NCBI RefSeq assembly: GCF_001425055.1
Contig: NZ_LMDK01000022.1
Span: forward strand, 62,001-126,000
Origin: Pelomonas sp. Root1237
GTDB lineage: Bacteria; Pseudomonadota; Gammaproteobacteria; Burkholderiales; Burkholderiaceae_C
Direction: 5' to 3'
DNA length: 64,000 nt
Shown here: positions 36,908 through 44,661 of the stretch, one piece after another
How the letters are laid out: each line of letters begins with the position of its first letter
How positions within the stretch are numbered: position 1 is the stretch's first letter
Position numbers and translations under genes: made by a program
The notes under the pieces: generated by a model
The model's input: only the letters and a program-made list of their open reading frames with translations
The model's database searches: none
Told to the model about the DNA's origin: nothing

Positions 36908-37951
36908 ATGCGCATGCCCAATCTCTCCCTGCCACCGCCAGCCGCCGCCGCGCCCCTGGACGAAGGGCAGGCGCTGGGCGTGTGGCGGCTGGAGAAACCG
37001 CTGGCCGACGGCGAGCAGGCCCATGCCGGCCAGTGGTACAGCGCCCACCATGCAATGGCCACGGAGCAGAAGGCGGCCGTCCTCGTGCTGGACCGCAGCG
37101 ACCAGGGCGCCGGCGTCATGCTGCGCTACGCCGACCAGGCCGGTGACCTCGCCAAGCTGCAGCACCTCCACATCGCCGTGCCCAGCGACAGCGGCGTGAC
37201 ACCCGATGCCCACCCCTATCTGATCGTCGAAGGGGAGCATGGCGAGCCGGTGCTGCCGCAGTTGCACCAGTTGGGGCTTCGCCAGCGCGTCGAGTTGCTG
37301 GTGCAGCTCTGCGAAGCCCTGCGCTCGGCCCACCAGCAGGGCTGGCTGCTGGCCGAGATCGACCCCGCCATGATCTGGCTCGGCCCCGAAGGCGGCGTGC
37401 GCCTCATGGGCCTGGGCCTGACCAAGATTCCCGACCCGACCGACCCTTTCGACCGCGGCCTGAGCCTCGGCGCTTCGCCGGCCTTCGTGGCGCCCGAGCG
37501 CCGCAACGGCGAACCACCCACTCTCGCCAGCGAGATCTATGGCCTGGGCGCCCTGGCCCGCGTCTTCATCTGCGGCTGGGAGGACACCCCCCGGGGCTTG
37601 GCGCCGCTGCGTGGCAGCGTGGCCGAGGCCTGGCCGCTGATGAAGTCGGCGCAGCAGATCAAGCTCGATGCCCTGCTGCGCGGCACCATGGCCGAATCGC
37701 CCGAGCTGCGCACGCGCGGCGCCGAGGGCCTCGCCGACGAACTGCGCGAGTGGCTGGGCCTCGCCCCCCCACGCAGCGCCGGCAGCGCTGCCGAACCCGG
37801 CCCCGCCGTCGAAGCCAAGGCTCGAGCCGCCTGGTGGAAGCGCTGGCTGTGGCTCGGCGCCGCGGCCGGTGTGGGCCTGCTCGCCATGGCGGCCCACGTT
37901 TCGGAGCCGTCTGCCCCCACGGCCGGCACCCGCGGTCTGCCCCAGGGTTGA
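36908..37951 (+). CDS. Degenerate protein kinase (predicted pseudokinase) with C-terminal membrane helix
   Basis: A 347-residue protein whose middle part follows the Ser/Thr kinase C-lobe: LVQLCEALRSAHQQGWLL, the catalytic-loop position LAEIDPAMIWLG (148-159), the DFG position MGLGL (167-171), and an intact VAPER activation-segment end (194-198) with EIYGLGALARVFICGW. The HRD aspartate, the DFG motif and the ATP-binding lysine are all missing, so catalysis is unlikely. A transmembrane helix lies near the C-terminus (about residues 300-320) with a short extracytoplasmic tail. The ATG at 36908 is used; the frame upstream is antisense to the AEC gene. It may be a scaffold or sensor. Confidence 0.7.
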   Translation: MRMPNLSLPPPAAAAPLDEGQALGVWRLEKPLADGEQAHAGQWYSAHHAMATEQKAAVLVLDRSDQGAGVMLRYADQAGDLAKLQHLHIAVPSDSGVTPDAHPYLIVEGEHGEPVLPQLHQLGLRQRVELLVQLCEALRSAHQQGWLLAEIDPAMIWLGPEGGVRLMGLGLTKIPDPTDPFDRGLSLGASPAFVAPERRNGEPPTLASEIYGLGALARVFICGWEDTPRGLAPLRGSVAEAWPLMKSAQQIKLDALLRGTMAESPELRTRGAEGLADELREWLGLAPPRSAGSAAEPGPAVEAKARAAWWKRWLWLGAAAGVGLLAMAAHVSEPSAPTAGTRGLPQG

Positions 37952-38032
37952 GCTTTCCGGACGTTGGCTAGGGATGTCGCCGCAGCGGCCCCTCGGCCAA
38001 CATGCGCGCCCTACCAATGCTGGAGCACCGCC

Positions 38033-38620
38033 ATGGCCCGTTCTCTCCTTGCGCCTTTCGTCGCCGTCGCGCTGTCGCTGGCCACCTCGGCTGCGATGGC
38101 CGCCAGTTTCAACACCGATGCCGAAGGCTGGACCACCAGCAACGGTGGCGCCCAGGTCTGGATGGCCAGCGGCGGCAACGGCGGTGGCTGGCTCCAGGTC
38201 ACCGACATCACGGACGACGACTTCCTGCTGAACGCGCCCACTGCCTGGTTGGGCAACTGGTCGGCCTTTGCCGGCGGCACGCTGTCCTTCGACGCCAGGA
38301 ACATCAACGGCGATGCGCCGGACTGGGCGCCTTTCGGTGAAGTGACCATCATCGGGGCCGGCGGCGGCGTGGTGTTCGACATGGTGGCCGCGAACAACCC
38401 GCCGGCCGATGGTCAGTGGCATCACTACAGTTTCGTGCTGCCGTCCTGGCAGGTGCTGGCCAACGTGACCAGCCTGACGATCAAGGGCGAATTCCATGCT
38501 GGCGTCACCGAAGTGGTCGGCATCGACAACATCCAGGTCACGGCCGTGCCCGAGCCCACCCACGCGGCACTGCTGCTGGGCGGCCTGGGGCTGCTGGCGG
38601 CGCTACGGCGCAGGCGCTGA
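38033..38620 (+). CDS. PEP-CTERM protein with laminin-B-like domain
   Basis: A 195-residue exported protein. The signal peptide of about 23 residues ends SAAMAA. The mature part begins SFNTDAEGWTTSNGGAQVWM and continues GGGWLQVTDIT and GTLSFDARNI, a beta-sandwich pattern seen in laminin-B-type domains of other PEP-CTERM proteins. The C-terminus is VPEPTHAALLLGGLGLLAAL followed by RRRR, a clear exosortase signal. It follows the pseudokinase gene by 81 bp in the same direction. A carbohydrate-binding or matrix role is plausible but not shown. Confidence 0.85.
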   Translation: MARSLLAPFVAVALSLATSAAMAASFNTDAEGWTTSNGGAQVWMASGGNGGGWLQVTDITDDDFLLNAPTAWLGNWSAFAGGTLSFDARNINGDAPDWAPFGEVTIIGAGGGVVFDMVAANNPPADGQWHHYSFVLPSWQVLANVTSLTIKGEFHAGVTEVVGIDNIQVTAVPEPTHAALLLGGLGLLAALRRRR

Positions 38621-38699
38621 ACCCGTTCAGCCGGCCCGGGTTGCCCGCGATGCACGGCCTTCGGGGCTCGGCAACAATGCGCGCTTCTCCGGAGGTTTC

Positions 38700-38780
38700 A
38701 TGGCCCGCCCGCTGCTTGCGCCGTCATACGCGACCCGTTTTGTCCCGATCCCTGCCGGCTTGAACCGGCGGGCGTGCTGA
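38700..38780 (+). CDS. Candidate 26-codon leader ORF coupled to the ligase-like gene
   Basis: Starting at the ATG at 38700 with a strong GGAGG 5 bp upstream, this frame encodes MARPLLAPSYATRFVPIPAG and six more residues, and stops at TGA 38778-38780. The last A of that stop is the first base of the ATG of the next gene (TGATG). The downstream gene has no good ribosome site of its own. This arrangement suggests that ribosomes must translate the short ORF to reach the large gene. No peptide function is known. Confidence 0.6.
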   Translation: MARPLLAPSYATRFVPIPAGLNRRAC

Positions 38781-41419
38781 TGGCCGCGGTCGGCGCCTCC
38801 CCCGCCCCCTCGGGCCTGCTCGGCCTTGGCGAACTGCAGCTCAAGCTGCCCGCCACCAAGACCCAGTGGCTGGCCCTCGCGGCCGGCGTCGGCTTCGGCC
38901 TCGTGGGCGCCGAGCTGGCCTGGCACCACCCGCTGTCGGGGCCGCTCGCACTGGCTGCCTGGGGCGCCGCTGTGCTGCTGGCGGCGCTGTTCTGGGTCAA
39001 GACGCCCGTTCTTGTGCTCGCGCCGCTGCCCCTGATCGGCCTGGCGCCCTGGACCGGCTGGATCAGCTTCGAGGAGATGGACCTGCTCGTCACCGCCTGC
39101 GGCTGCGGCGGTTATCTGGCCTATGCGCTGCAGCTGAACGCGCGCGACCGCGCGCCGGCCTGGCGCCACGGCCTCGTCTATTCGCCGGTCGTCGTCGTGC
39201 TGATGATGGCCCTGGCGCTGTCCGCGGCCTGGAGCATCAGGCGCGGTTTCGCCGACGCCGGTGGCTTCACCTTCGGCTGGTTCCATGGCTATCACGAGGC
39301 GATGAACTCGGTGCGCAACGCCAAGGCCATCTTCCTGGCGCTGGCCCTGCTGCCGCTGTGGACGGCCGCAGCCACCGCGCGTCCAAGAGGTTTCTCGCGC
39401 GGCCTGCTGCTCGGCCTGGTGCTGGCCCTGGCCGGCGCCAGTGCCGCCGCGCTGTGGGAGCGCCTGGCCTACCCCGGCGTGCTGGACTTCTCGACCGACT
39501 ACCGCACCACGGCCCTTTTCTGGGAGATGCATGTCGGCGGCGCGGCCCTGGACGGCTTCCTGGTGCTGACCCTGCCCTTCGCCCTGCTGGCCCTGCTGCG
39601 CACGCGCTCGCCCTGGCGCTTTGCCATCGGTCTTGTCATCGCGCTGCTGGCGGCCTATGCCTGCCTCACCACTTTCTCGCGCGGCGTCTACCTGGCGTTG
39701 CCGCTGGCTCTCATCCCCATGGTCATGCTGGCCGACGCCCAGCGCCGCCGCGCCGCAGCCTCGGGCCCGGAAAGCAGCCAGATCGACAGCACGCTGGGCG
39801 CTGTCGACGAGCCGCTGCCGCGCCTGGCCAAGGTCGGGGCGCTTGCCATGGCCGGCGCCTTCGCGCTGGCGGCCGCTCTGATATTCGGCAGCGGTGGCTA
39901 CCGCGGCCTGCTGGCCCTGTTCTTTGTCATGGTCATCCTGCTGGCCATGCCGGCCAGCCTGTGGCTGCCCACCTTGAGCCAGCGGCTGACGGCGCTGATC
40001 ATGGGCGGCCTGCTGGCCCTGTTGCTCGGTGGCGCGAGCTGGGCCTTGTCCATGGCCGTGCCGAAGGCGGCCTATGTGCTCAACGTCGTCGCGCTGCTGT
40101 GCTGCGCCGCGCTGCGCTGGCGCGACCAGCCGGGGCAGGCACGGCCCCTGTATGTGCTGCTGGTCGCGACGGCCTGGTTCTGGCTGCTGGCCACCATGGT
40201 CATCGTGGCCGACTACTGGAGCGGCACCACGGGCCGCTGGACGGCGCTGGCAGCAGGCCTGGCTCTGGCCGGCGTGTGGGCGGCCATGCTGGTGGAGCCG
40301 CGCCTGTGGCCCTTGCAGGGCAAGGACAGCCACGGCGCCGCGGGCTGGCGCAAGCGCGCCCTGCTGGTTGCCGGCCTGCTGATGGTGATGGCCATCGTCG
40401 CGGCCCTGGGCGGCGGCGCCTATCTGCGTGACCGGGTGGCCACCTGGAAGGAGGACGGCCAGACCCGCCTGACGCATTGGCGCGAGGGCCTGCACCTGCT
40501 GCACGGCGGCCGCCAGTGGCTGCTGGGCAAGGGCGCGGGGCGCTTTGTGCCGAGCAATTTCTACGAGGGCCCGGTCAGCAGCCAGGTGGGCGACTACCGG
40601 CTGCGCCACGACCCGACCGAGTCCTATCTGGCGCTGGCCGCCGGCAAGCATGCGCTGGGCCGCGGCGAACAGTTCCGCGTCAGCCAGCGCATCACCGCAC
40701 CGGCGGCCGGGCCTGTTGCCATCACCCTGGTGCACCGCACGGCGGCCGACGCGAATCTGGTGCTGCAGATCTGCGAGAAGAACCTCATCTACCCGGACAA
40801 CTGCCACAGCGTCGAGCCGATGCTCAAGCCGCTGCGGGCCGAGGCGCCGGCGGAAGGCGGCGCCGAAGCCACGGCGCCTGCCGCGGCAACAGCCGGCATG
40901 GGTGCCTGGCAGACCAGCGAATTCAAGCTCGGGCCGGTGCCAGCGCTGGGCGGCGACTGGTGGGCCCCGCGCTTCGTGACCTTCTCCATGGCGCTGGACA
41001 CGCGCGCGGCGCGCGTCGACATCGCTCGCATCGCGATGCAGGACGCCCAGGGGCGCCAGCTGCTGGTCAATGGCGATTTCAACCGCGAGATGGCACGTTG
41101 GTTCTTCTCCAGCGACCGCCACCACCTGCCCTGGCATATCAAGAACGCGGCCCTGCACGTGCTGTTCGAGCAGGGCCTGGTGGGCCTGGCCCTGCTGGGT
41201 GGGGCCTACCTGCTGGTGCTGGTGCGCCTGAGCTTCGGCCGTGGTCGCGACCATCCGCTGGCGCCGGCCATCGTCGCCGCGCTGATCGGCTTAGGTACCG
41301 TGGGCGCTTTCGACAGCTTGCTGGACGCCCCCCGCGTCGGCTTCGTTTTCTTCACGCTGCTGCTACTGGGGCTGGGGCTGCGGGCCTTGCCAGGGGAAGG
41401 GGTAGCGCGAGTGGCATGA
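38780..41419 (+). CDS. O-antigen-ligase-like polytopic membrane protein with a periplasmic insert
   Basis: An 879-residue protein with about 13 hydrophobic helices in its first 560 residues, containing a Wzy/WaaL-like pattern (LTTFSRGVYLALPLALIPMV, and RLTHWREGLHLLHGGRQWLLG followed by KGAGRF). Between about residues 630 and 770 lies a hydrophilic beta-rich insert (ITAPAAGPVAITLVHRT, CEKNLIYPDNC, FKLGPVPALGGDW), then HHLPWHIKNAALHVLFEQG and three final helices. It probably polymerises or transfers a polysaccharide in the periplasm. The start is the ATG at 38780; a GTG two codons earlier is also open. A 26-codon ORF overlaps its start. Confidence 0.8.
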   Translation: MAAVGASPAPSGLLGLGELQLKLPATKTQWLALAAGVGFGLVGAELAWHHPLSGPLALAAWGAAVLLAALFWVKTPVLVLAPLPLIGLAPWTGWISFEEMDLLVTACGCGGYLAYALQLNARDRAPAWRHGLVYSPVVVVLMMALALSAAWSIRRGFADAGGFTFGWFHGYHEAMNSVRNAKAIFLALALLPLWTAAATARPRGFSRGLLLGLVLALAGASAAALWERLAYPGVLDFSTDYRTTALFWEMHVGGAALDGFLVLTLPFALLALLRTRSPWRFAIGLVIALLAAYACLTTFSRGVYLALPLALIPMVMLADAQRRRAAASGPESSQIDSTLGAVDEPLPRLAKVGALAMAGAFALAAALIFGSGGYRGLLALFFVMVILLAMPASLWLPTLSQRLTALIMGGLLALLLGGASWALSMAVPKAAYVLNVVALLCCAALRWRDQPGQARPLYVLLVATAWFWLLATMVIVADYWSGTTGRWTALAAGLALAGVWAAMLVEPRLWPLQGKDSHGAAGWRKRALLVAGLLMVMAIVAALGGGAYLRDRVATWKEDGQTRLTHWREGLHLLHGGRQWLLGKGAGRFVPSNFYEGPVSSQVGDYRLRHDPTESYLALAAGKHALGRGEQFRVSQRITAPAAGPVAITLVHRTAADANLVLQICEKNLIYPDNCHSVEPMLKPLRAEAPAEGGAEATAPAAATAGMGAWQTSEFKLGPVPALGGDWWAPRFVTFSMALDTRAARVDIARIAMQDAQGRQLLVNGDFNREMARWFFSSDRHHLPWHIKNAALHVLFEQGLVGLALLGGAYLLVLVRLSFGRGRDHPLAPAIVAALIGLGTVGAFDSLLDAPRVGFVFFTLLLLGLGLRALPGEGVARVA

Positions 41420-41424
41420 TGTGC

Positions 41425-41546
41425 GCCCCTCGTCCAAGGTGTACCTTGGCCGGTCCCCCTACGGGACGGCGATGCTTGCGGCGTTGAACCGCAAGCACAT
41501 CGCCAGCGCGGGCCGGCTTGGGAGCGGCCCGTCGCTCGGCCCGCAA
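41425..41546 (+). repeat. Multi-hairpin intergenic element, copy B
   Basis: It contains the central hairpin CTTGCGG-N7-CCGCAAG (41475-41495), the third part GGGCCGGCTTGGGAGCGGCC, and in its left arm an extra palindrome CCAAGGT-GT-ACCTTGG (41434-41449). It lies between the ligase-like gene and rep, in the same orientation as both. Confidence 0.8.
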
Positions 41547-41566
41547 GCAGAGCCGCCACCAAAGAC

Positions 41567-43618
41567 ATGTCATCCCCGCCCGCCGCTGGCCTCAATCCGG
41601 CCCAGCTCGAAGCCGTCTACCACCTGAGCGGTCCCTGCCTCGTTATCGCTGGCGCGGGCTCGGGCAAGACGCGCGTCATCACGACCAAGATCGCGCAGCT
41701 GCTGGTGTCGGGCTACCGGCCCAGCCAGATCGCCGCCATCACCTTCACGAACAAGGCTGCGCAGGAAATGCGCGAGCGGGCCAAGGCACTCGTCGGCAAC
41801 AAGGCGGCCAAGGACCTGGCGATCTCGACCTTCCACTCACTGGGCGTGCGCCTGCTGCGCGAGGAGGGCTCGCGGGTCGGGCTGAAAGAGCAGTTCTCCA
41901 TCCTCGACAGCGACGATGTGCTCAACGTGCTGAAGGACGCCGGCGGCACGACGGATGTGAACCAGGCGCGGCGCTGGCAGTGGACCATCTCGCTGTGGAA
42001 GAACCAGGGGCTGGACGCGGCCCAGGCAGCGCAGGTGGCCAAGGACGAGGATGAACGCTCGGCCGCCGCCGTCATGGTGCGCTACCAGGAGCGCTTGGTC
42101 GCCTACCAGGCGGTGGACTTCGACGACCTCATCACGCTGCCGCTGAAGCTGCTGACGACGCACGCCGAAGCGCGCGCGAAATGGCAGGACAAGCTGCGCT
42201 ATGTGCTGGTGGACGAATACCAGGACACCAACGCCGTGCAGTACGAGCTGCTGAAGGCGCTGGTGGGCGAGCGCGGCATGTTCACGGCCGTGGGTGACGA
42301 CGACCAGTCCATCTACGGCTGGCGCGGCGCCACCATCGAGAACCTGAAGCGCCTGCCGACCGACTACCCCAAGCTGAAGGTCATCCCGCTGGAGCAGAAC
42401 TACCGCTCCACCGGCAGCATCCTGCGCGCGGCCAACAACGTCATCGCCGGCAACCCCAAGATCTTCGAGAAGAAGCTGTGGAGCGAGTTCGGCGACGGCG
42501 AGCCCATCGCGCTGCTGGAGGCTGACGGCGAGGAGCACGAGGCCGAGCGCGCCGTGGCGCGCATCCAGCAGCTGCGTGCCGATGGCAAGGGACCTCAATA
42601 CCGCGACTTTGCGATCCTGTACCGCGCCAACCACCAGGCACGCATCTTCGAGCAGGCCCTGCGCCGCGCCCAGATCCCCTACAAGGTCTCGGGCGGCCAG
42701 AGCTTCTTCGACAAGGCCGAGATCAAGGACCTGTGTGCCTGGCTGCGCCTGCTGGTGAACCAGGACGACGACCCGGCCTTCCTGCGCGCCGTGACGACGC
42801 CCAAGCGCGGCATTGGCCACCAGACCCTGGGCGCCTTGGGCACCTTCTCGGCGCAGTGGAAGTGCAGCATGTTCGAGGCCCTCTTCTCCGAGAGCCTGGC
42901 CACTTCGCTGACCAAGCGCGCCCTGGACGGCCTGCACGAGTTCGGCCGCACCGTGAACGAGCTGCAATACAAGGCCAAACATACCGAAGGCCACACCGCG
43001 GCGCACGCCATGCTGACCGAGTGGCTCAAGGACATTGCCTACGAGGCCCACCTGCTCGACAACGAGGAGAACGAGAAGGTCGCGCAGGCGCGCTGGGGCA
43101 ATGTGCTGGACTTCGTCGACTGGGTCGCCAAGCGCTGCGGCGGCCAGCAGAGCGAGGAAGGCGGCGTCAGCTTCACCGAACCCAAGCAGAGCGTGCTGGA
43201 CGTGGCGCAGACCATCAGCGTCATCCTGTCGCTGGCCGAGCGCGGCGACGACCAGGACCAGGTCACGCTGACCACGCTGCACGCCTCCAAGGGCCTGGAG
43301 TGGCCTCACGTCGTGCTCGCCGGCGTCAACGAGGGCCTGCTCCCCTTCAAGCGCGAGGAGACCGAGCTGACGGTCGAAGCGCTGCAGGAGGAGAGGCGGC
43401 TGATGTACGTGGGCATCACCCGTGCGCGCACGACGCTGGCCGTGTCGACGTTGCGCCGGCGCAAGAAAGGCCGCGACACCGTCGTGGGCATTCCCAGCCG
43501 CTTCCTGGCCGAGATGAAGCTGCACGAAGGCATCACCCGTGAAGATCCCCGGGAAAAGCTCAAGCGCATGCGCGAGGAACTGGCCGCCAAGGCAGCCGCC
43601 CGGGCGGCACCCCAATAG
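41567..43618 (+). CDS. rep: ATP-dependent DNA helicase Rep
   Basis: A 683-residue superfamily 1A helicase. Motifs in order: Q motif LNPAQLEAV (9-17), Walker A AGAGSGKT (28-35), motif Ia TFTNKAAQEM, motif II VDEYQDTN, motif III DDDQSIYGWRGA, motif IV LEQNYRS, motif V TLHASKGLEW and motif VI EERRLMYVGITRARTTL. The N-terminal ISTFHSLGVRLLRE and overall length fit Rep better than UvrD, which is longer. Rep assists replication through protein-bound DNA. It is flanked on both sides by hairpin elements B and C and appears to be a single-gene unit. Confidence 0.92.
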   Translation: MSSPPAAGLNPAQLEAVYHLSGPCLVIAGAGSGKTRVITTKIAQLLVSGYRPSQIAAITFTNKAAQEMRERAKALVGNKAAKDLAISTFHSLGVRLLREEGSRVGLKEQFSILDSDDVLNVLKDAGGTTDVNQARRWQWTISLWKNQGLDAAQAAQVAKDEDERSAAAVMVRYQERLVAYQAVDFDDLITLPLKLLTTHAEARAKWQDKLRYVLVDEYQDTNAVQYELLKALVGERGMFTAVGDDDQSIYGWRGATIENLKRLPTDYPKLKVIPLEQNYRSTGSILRAANNVIAGNPKIFEKKLWSEFGDGEPIALLEADGEEHEAERAVARIQQLRADGKGPQYRDFAILYRANHQARIFEQALRRAQIPYKVSGGQSFFDKAEIKDLCAWLRLLVNQDDDPAFLRAVTTPKRGIGHQTLGALGTFSAQWKCSMFEALFSESLATSLTKRALDGLHEFGRTVNELQYKAKHTEGHTAAHAMLTEWLKDIAYEAHLLDNEENEKVAQARWGNVLDFVDWVAKRCGGQQSEEGGVSFTEPKQSVLDVAQTISVILSLAERGDDQDQVTLTTLHASKGLEWPHVVLAGVNEGLLPFKREETELTVEALQEERRLMYVGITRARTTLAVSTLRRRKKGRDTVVGIPSRFLAEMKLHEGITREDPREKLKRMREELAAKAAARAAPQ

Positions 43619-43640
43619 CCCCCGCCGTAGTGCCTTTCTG

Positions 43641-43759
43641 CGGGGCGAGCGCTGGGCCGCTCCCGAGCCGGCCCGCGCTGGCGATGTGCTTGCGGCTCGA
43701 TGCCGCAAGCATCGCCGTCACCACGGGGGACCGGCCAAGGTACCCCTTGGACGAGGGGC
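43641..43759 (-). repeat. Multi-hairpin intergenic element, copy C (inverted)
   Basis: This copy is in the opposite orientation. The central hairpin CTTGCGGC-N6-GCCGCAAG is inside GATG...CATC (43683-43713), with CCAAGGTACCCCTTGG as the spacer palindrome, matching copy B. It lies 22 bp after rep, so rep is bracketed by an inverted pair of elements. Confidence 0.8.
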
Positions 43760-43792
43760 TTCTCAATAGTCAAGACTGAAGCGCTCATTCGC

Positions 43793-43824
43793 GGGGGTAC
43801 CCCCCGAGCGCGTGAAGTCTTCAC
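43793..43824. promoter_or_regulatory. Two palindromes upstream of the PEP-less exported gene
   Basis: GGGGGTACCCCC (43793-43804) is a perfect palindrome. GTGAAGTCTTCAC (43812-43824) is a perfect inverted repeat with one central base, ending 61 bp before the ATG. A close variant, GTGAACTCTGCAC, sits at 44587-44599, ending 62 bp before the next exported-protein gene. Confidence 0.5.
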
Positions 43825-43885
43825 AACCTCGCCACGGTAGGCTGCGAACAATGCGATCCAGCCCTTCTTTCCGGTGAGCCTGCAC

Positions 43886-44251
43886 ATGAAAGCCCTGGTC
43901 CTTGCTGCCGTCCTCGCTGCCCTGAGTTCCTCGACCCCGGCCGGCGCCACGCGCGAAGCGCGCCAACCCATCGTCGACACGACGACGGCCACTGTGATTG
44001 CCGATGCCGGCCGCCTCGGCTCGGCCAGCCTGACGTCGTTCAACGGCAACGCCCACTGGACGCCGGCCAACCGCCAGGCCGAAACCGAGTTCGACGCTCT
44101 GCCCGCCGAGGTCGACACGGGCTCGCTGCTGATCGTCCTTGGTGCTCTGGCCCTGGCAGTTGCGCGCCCCGTGAGCCGCGCCCTGCGTCGCCAGGAGCAA
44201 CAGCGCCGTGCCGCGGCACTGGCCAGCACCCTCGCGCACACGCCGCGGTAA
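43886..44251 (+). CDS. Small exported protein with a PEP-CTERM-like tail lacking PEP
   Basis: A 121-residue protein with a signal peptide (LVLAAVLAALSSSTPAGA), a short polar region, then a hydrophobic helix TGSLLIVLGALALAVARPVS and a basic tail ALRRQEQQRRAAALASTL. The layout mimics exosortase substrates but has no PEP motif. The tail after the helix closely resembles that of the PEP-CTERM protein at 44662. The ATG at 43886 is used; a GTG four codons upstream is possible. It may be a membrane-anchored partner of that protein. Function unknown. Confidence 0.65.
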   Translation: MKALVLAAVLAALSSSTPAGATREARQPIVDTTTATVIADAGRLGSASLTSFNGNAHWTPANRQAETEFDALPAEVDTGSLLIVLGALALAVARPVSRALRRQEQQRRAAALASTLAHTPR

Positions 44252-44256
44252 AACTG

Positions 44257-44450
44257 CCCCTCGCCCAGCCACGCCCTACTGAACGCAGGCGTGCCTGATC
44301 GGTCTTGCAGACCGCGCTGCGGCAGTGCCGCAGCTCTTCGGCAGGCACATCGCGCCCACCGGGCGCAATGTGTCCGGCCGAAGCCCCCGAGGGGACGGCG
44401 ATGCTTGCGGCATCGAGCCGCAAGCACATCGCCCAAGCGGGCCGGCTCGG
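44257..44450 (+). repeat. Multi-hairpin intergenic element, copy D (expanded left arm)
   Basis: The central hairpin CTTGCGGC-N5-GCCGCAAG, part of GATG...CATC, and the start of the third part are present. The region between the CCCCTCG and CGAGGGG arms is enlarged to about 120 bp and contains further small inverted repeats (for example CTGCGGCAGTGCCGCAG at 44329-44345). It follows the PEP-less exported gene by 5 bp. Confidence 0.75.
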
Positions 44451-44586
44451 TGAACTGGAGTCGGACACAAGCAGTCCCTGCGGACTGCTTGTGCCTACGG
44501 AAGGCCATGGGCCTCTGGCCCATGGCAGGCTTCAGTGAATTGCTTCACAGGCGGCACACCGGCCTGAGGGGGGTGGTTTCGCGAGT

Positions 44587-44599
44587 GTGAACTCTGCAC
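44587..44599. promoter_or_regulatory. Variant of the GTGAAGTCTTCAC palindrome
   Basis: GTGAACTCTGCAC matches 11 of 13 bases of the palindrome at 43812-43824. It ends 62 bp before the ATG at 44662, almost the same distance as in the upstream gene. Confidence 0.45.
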
Positions 44600-44661
44600 C
44601 CGGCACGGGGCAGAGCTGGCTAAAGAATCGCGGCCAGTCATCACACCGCCTGCCCCCGCCC

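Noticed and set aside
38627-41254. Minus-strand open frame of 875 codons opposite the ligase-like gene
   Set aside because: Low-complexity His/Gln/Arg-rich translation without domains; a shadow of the plus-strand membrane protein.
44603-44625. Sigma-54 promoter upstream of the PEP-CTERM gene at 44662
   Set aside because: CGGCACG is present, but the spacing between GG and the following GC is 11 rather than 10 bases and the TTGC element is missing.
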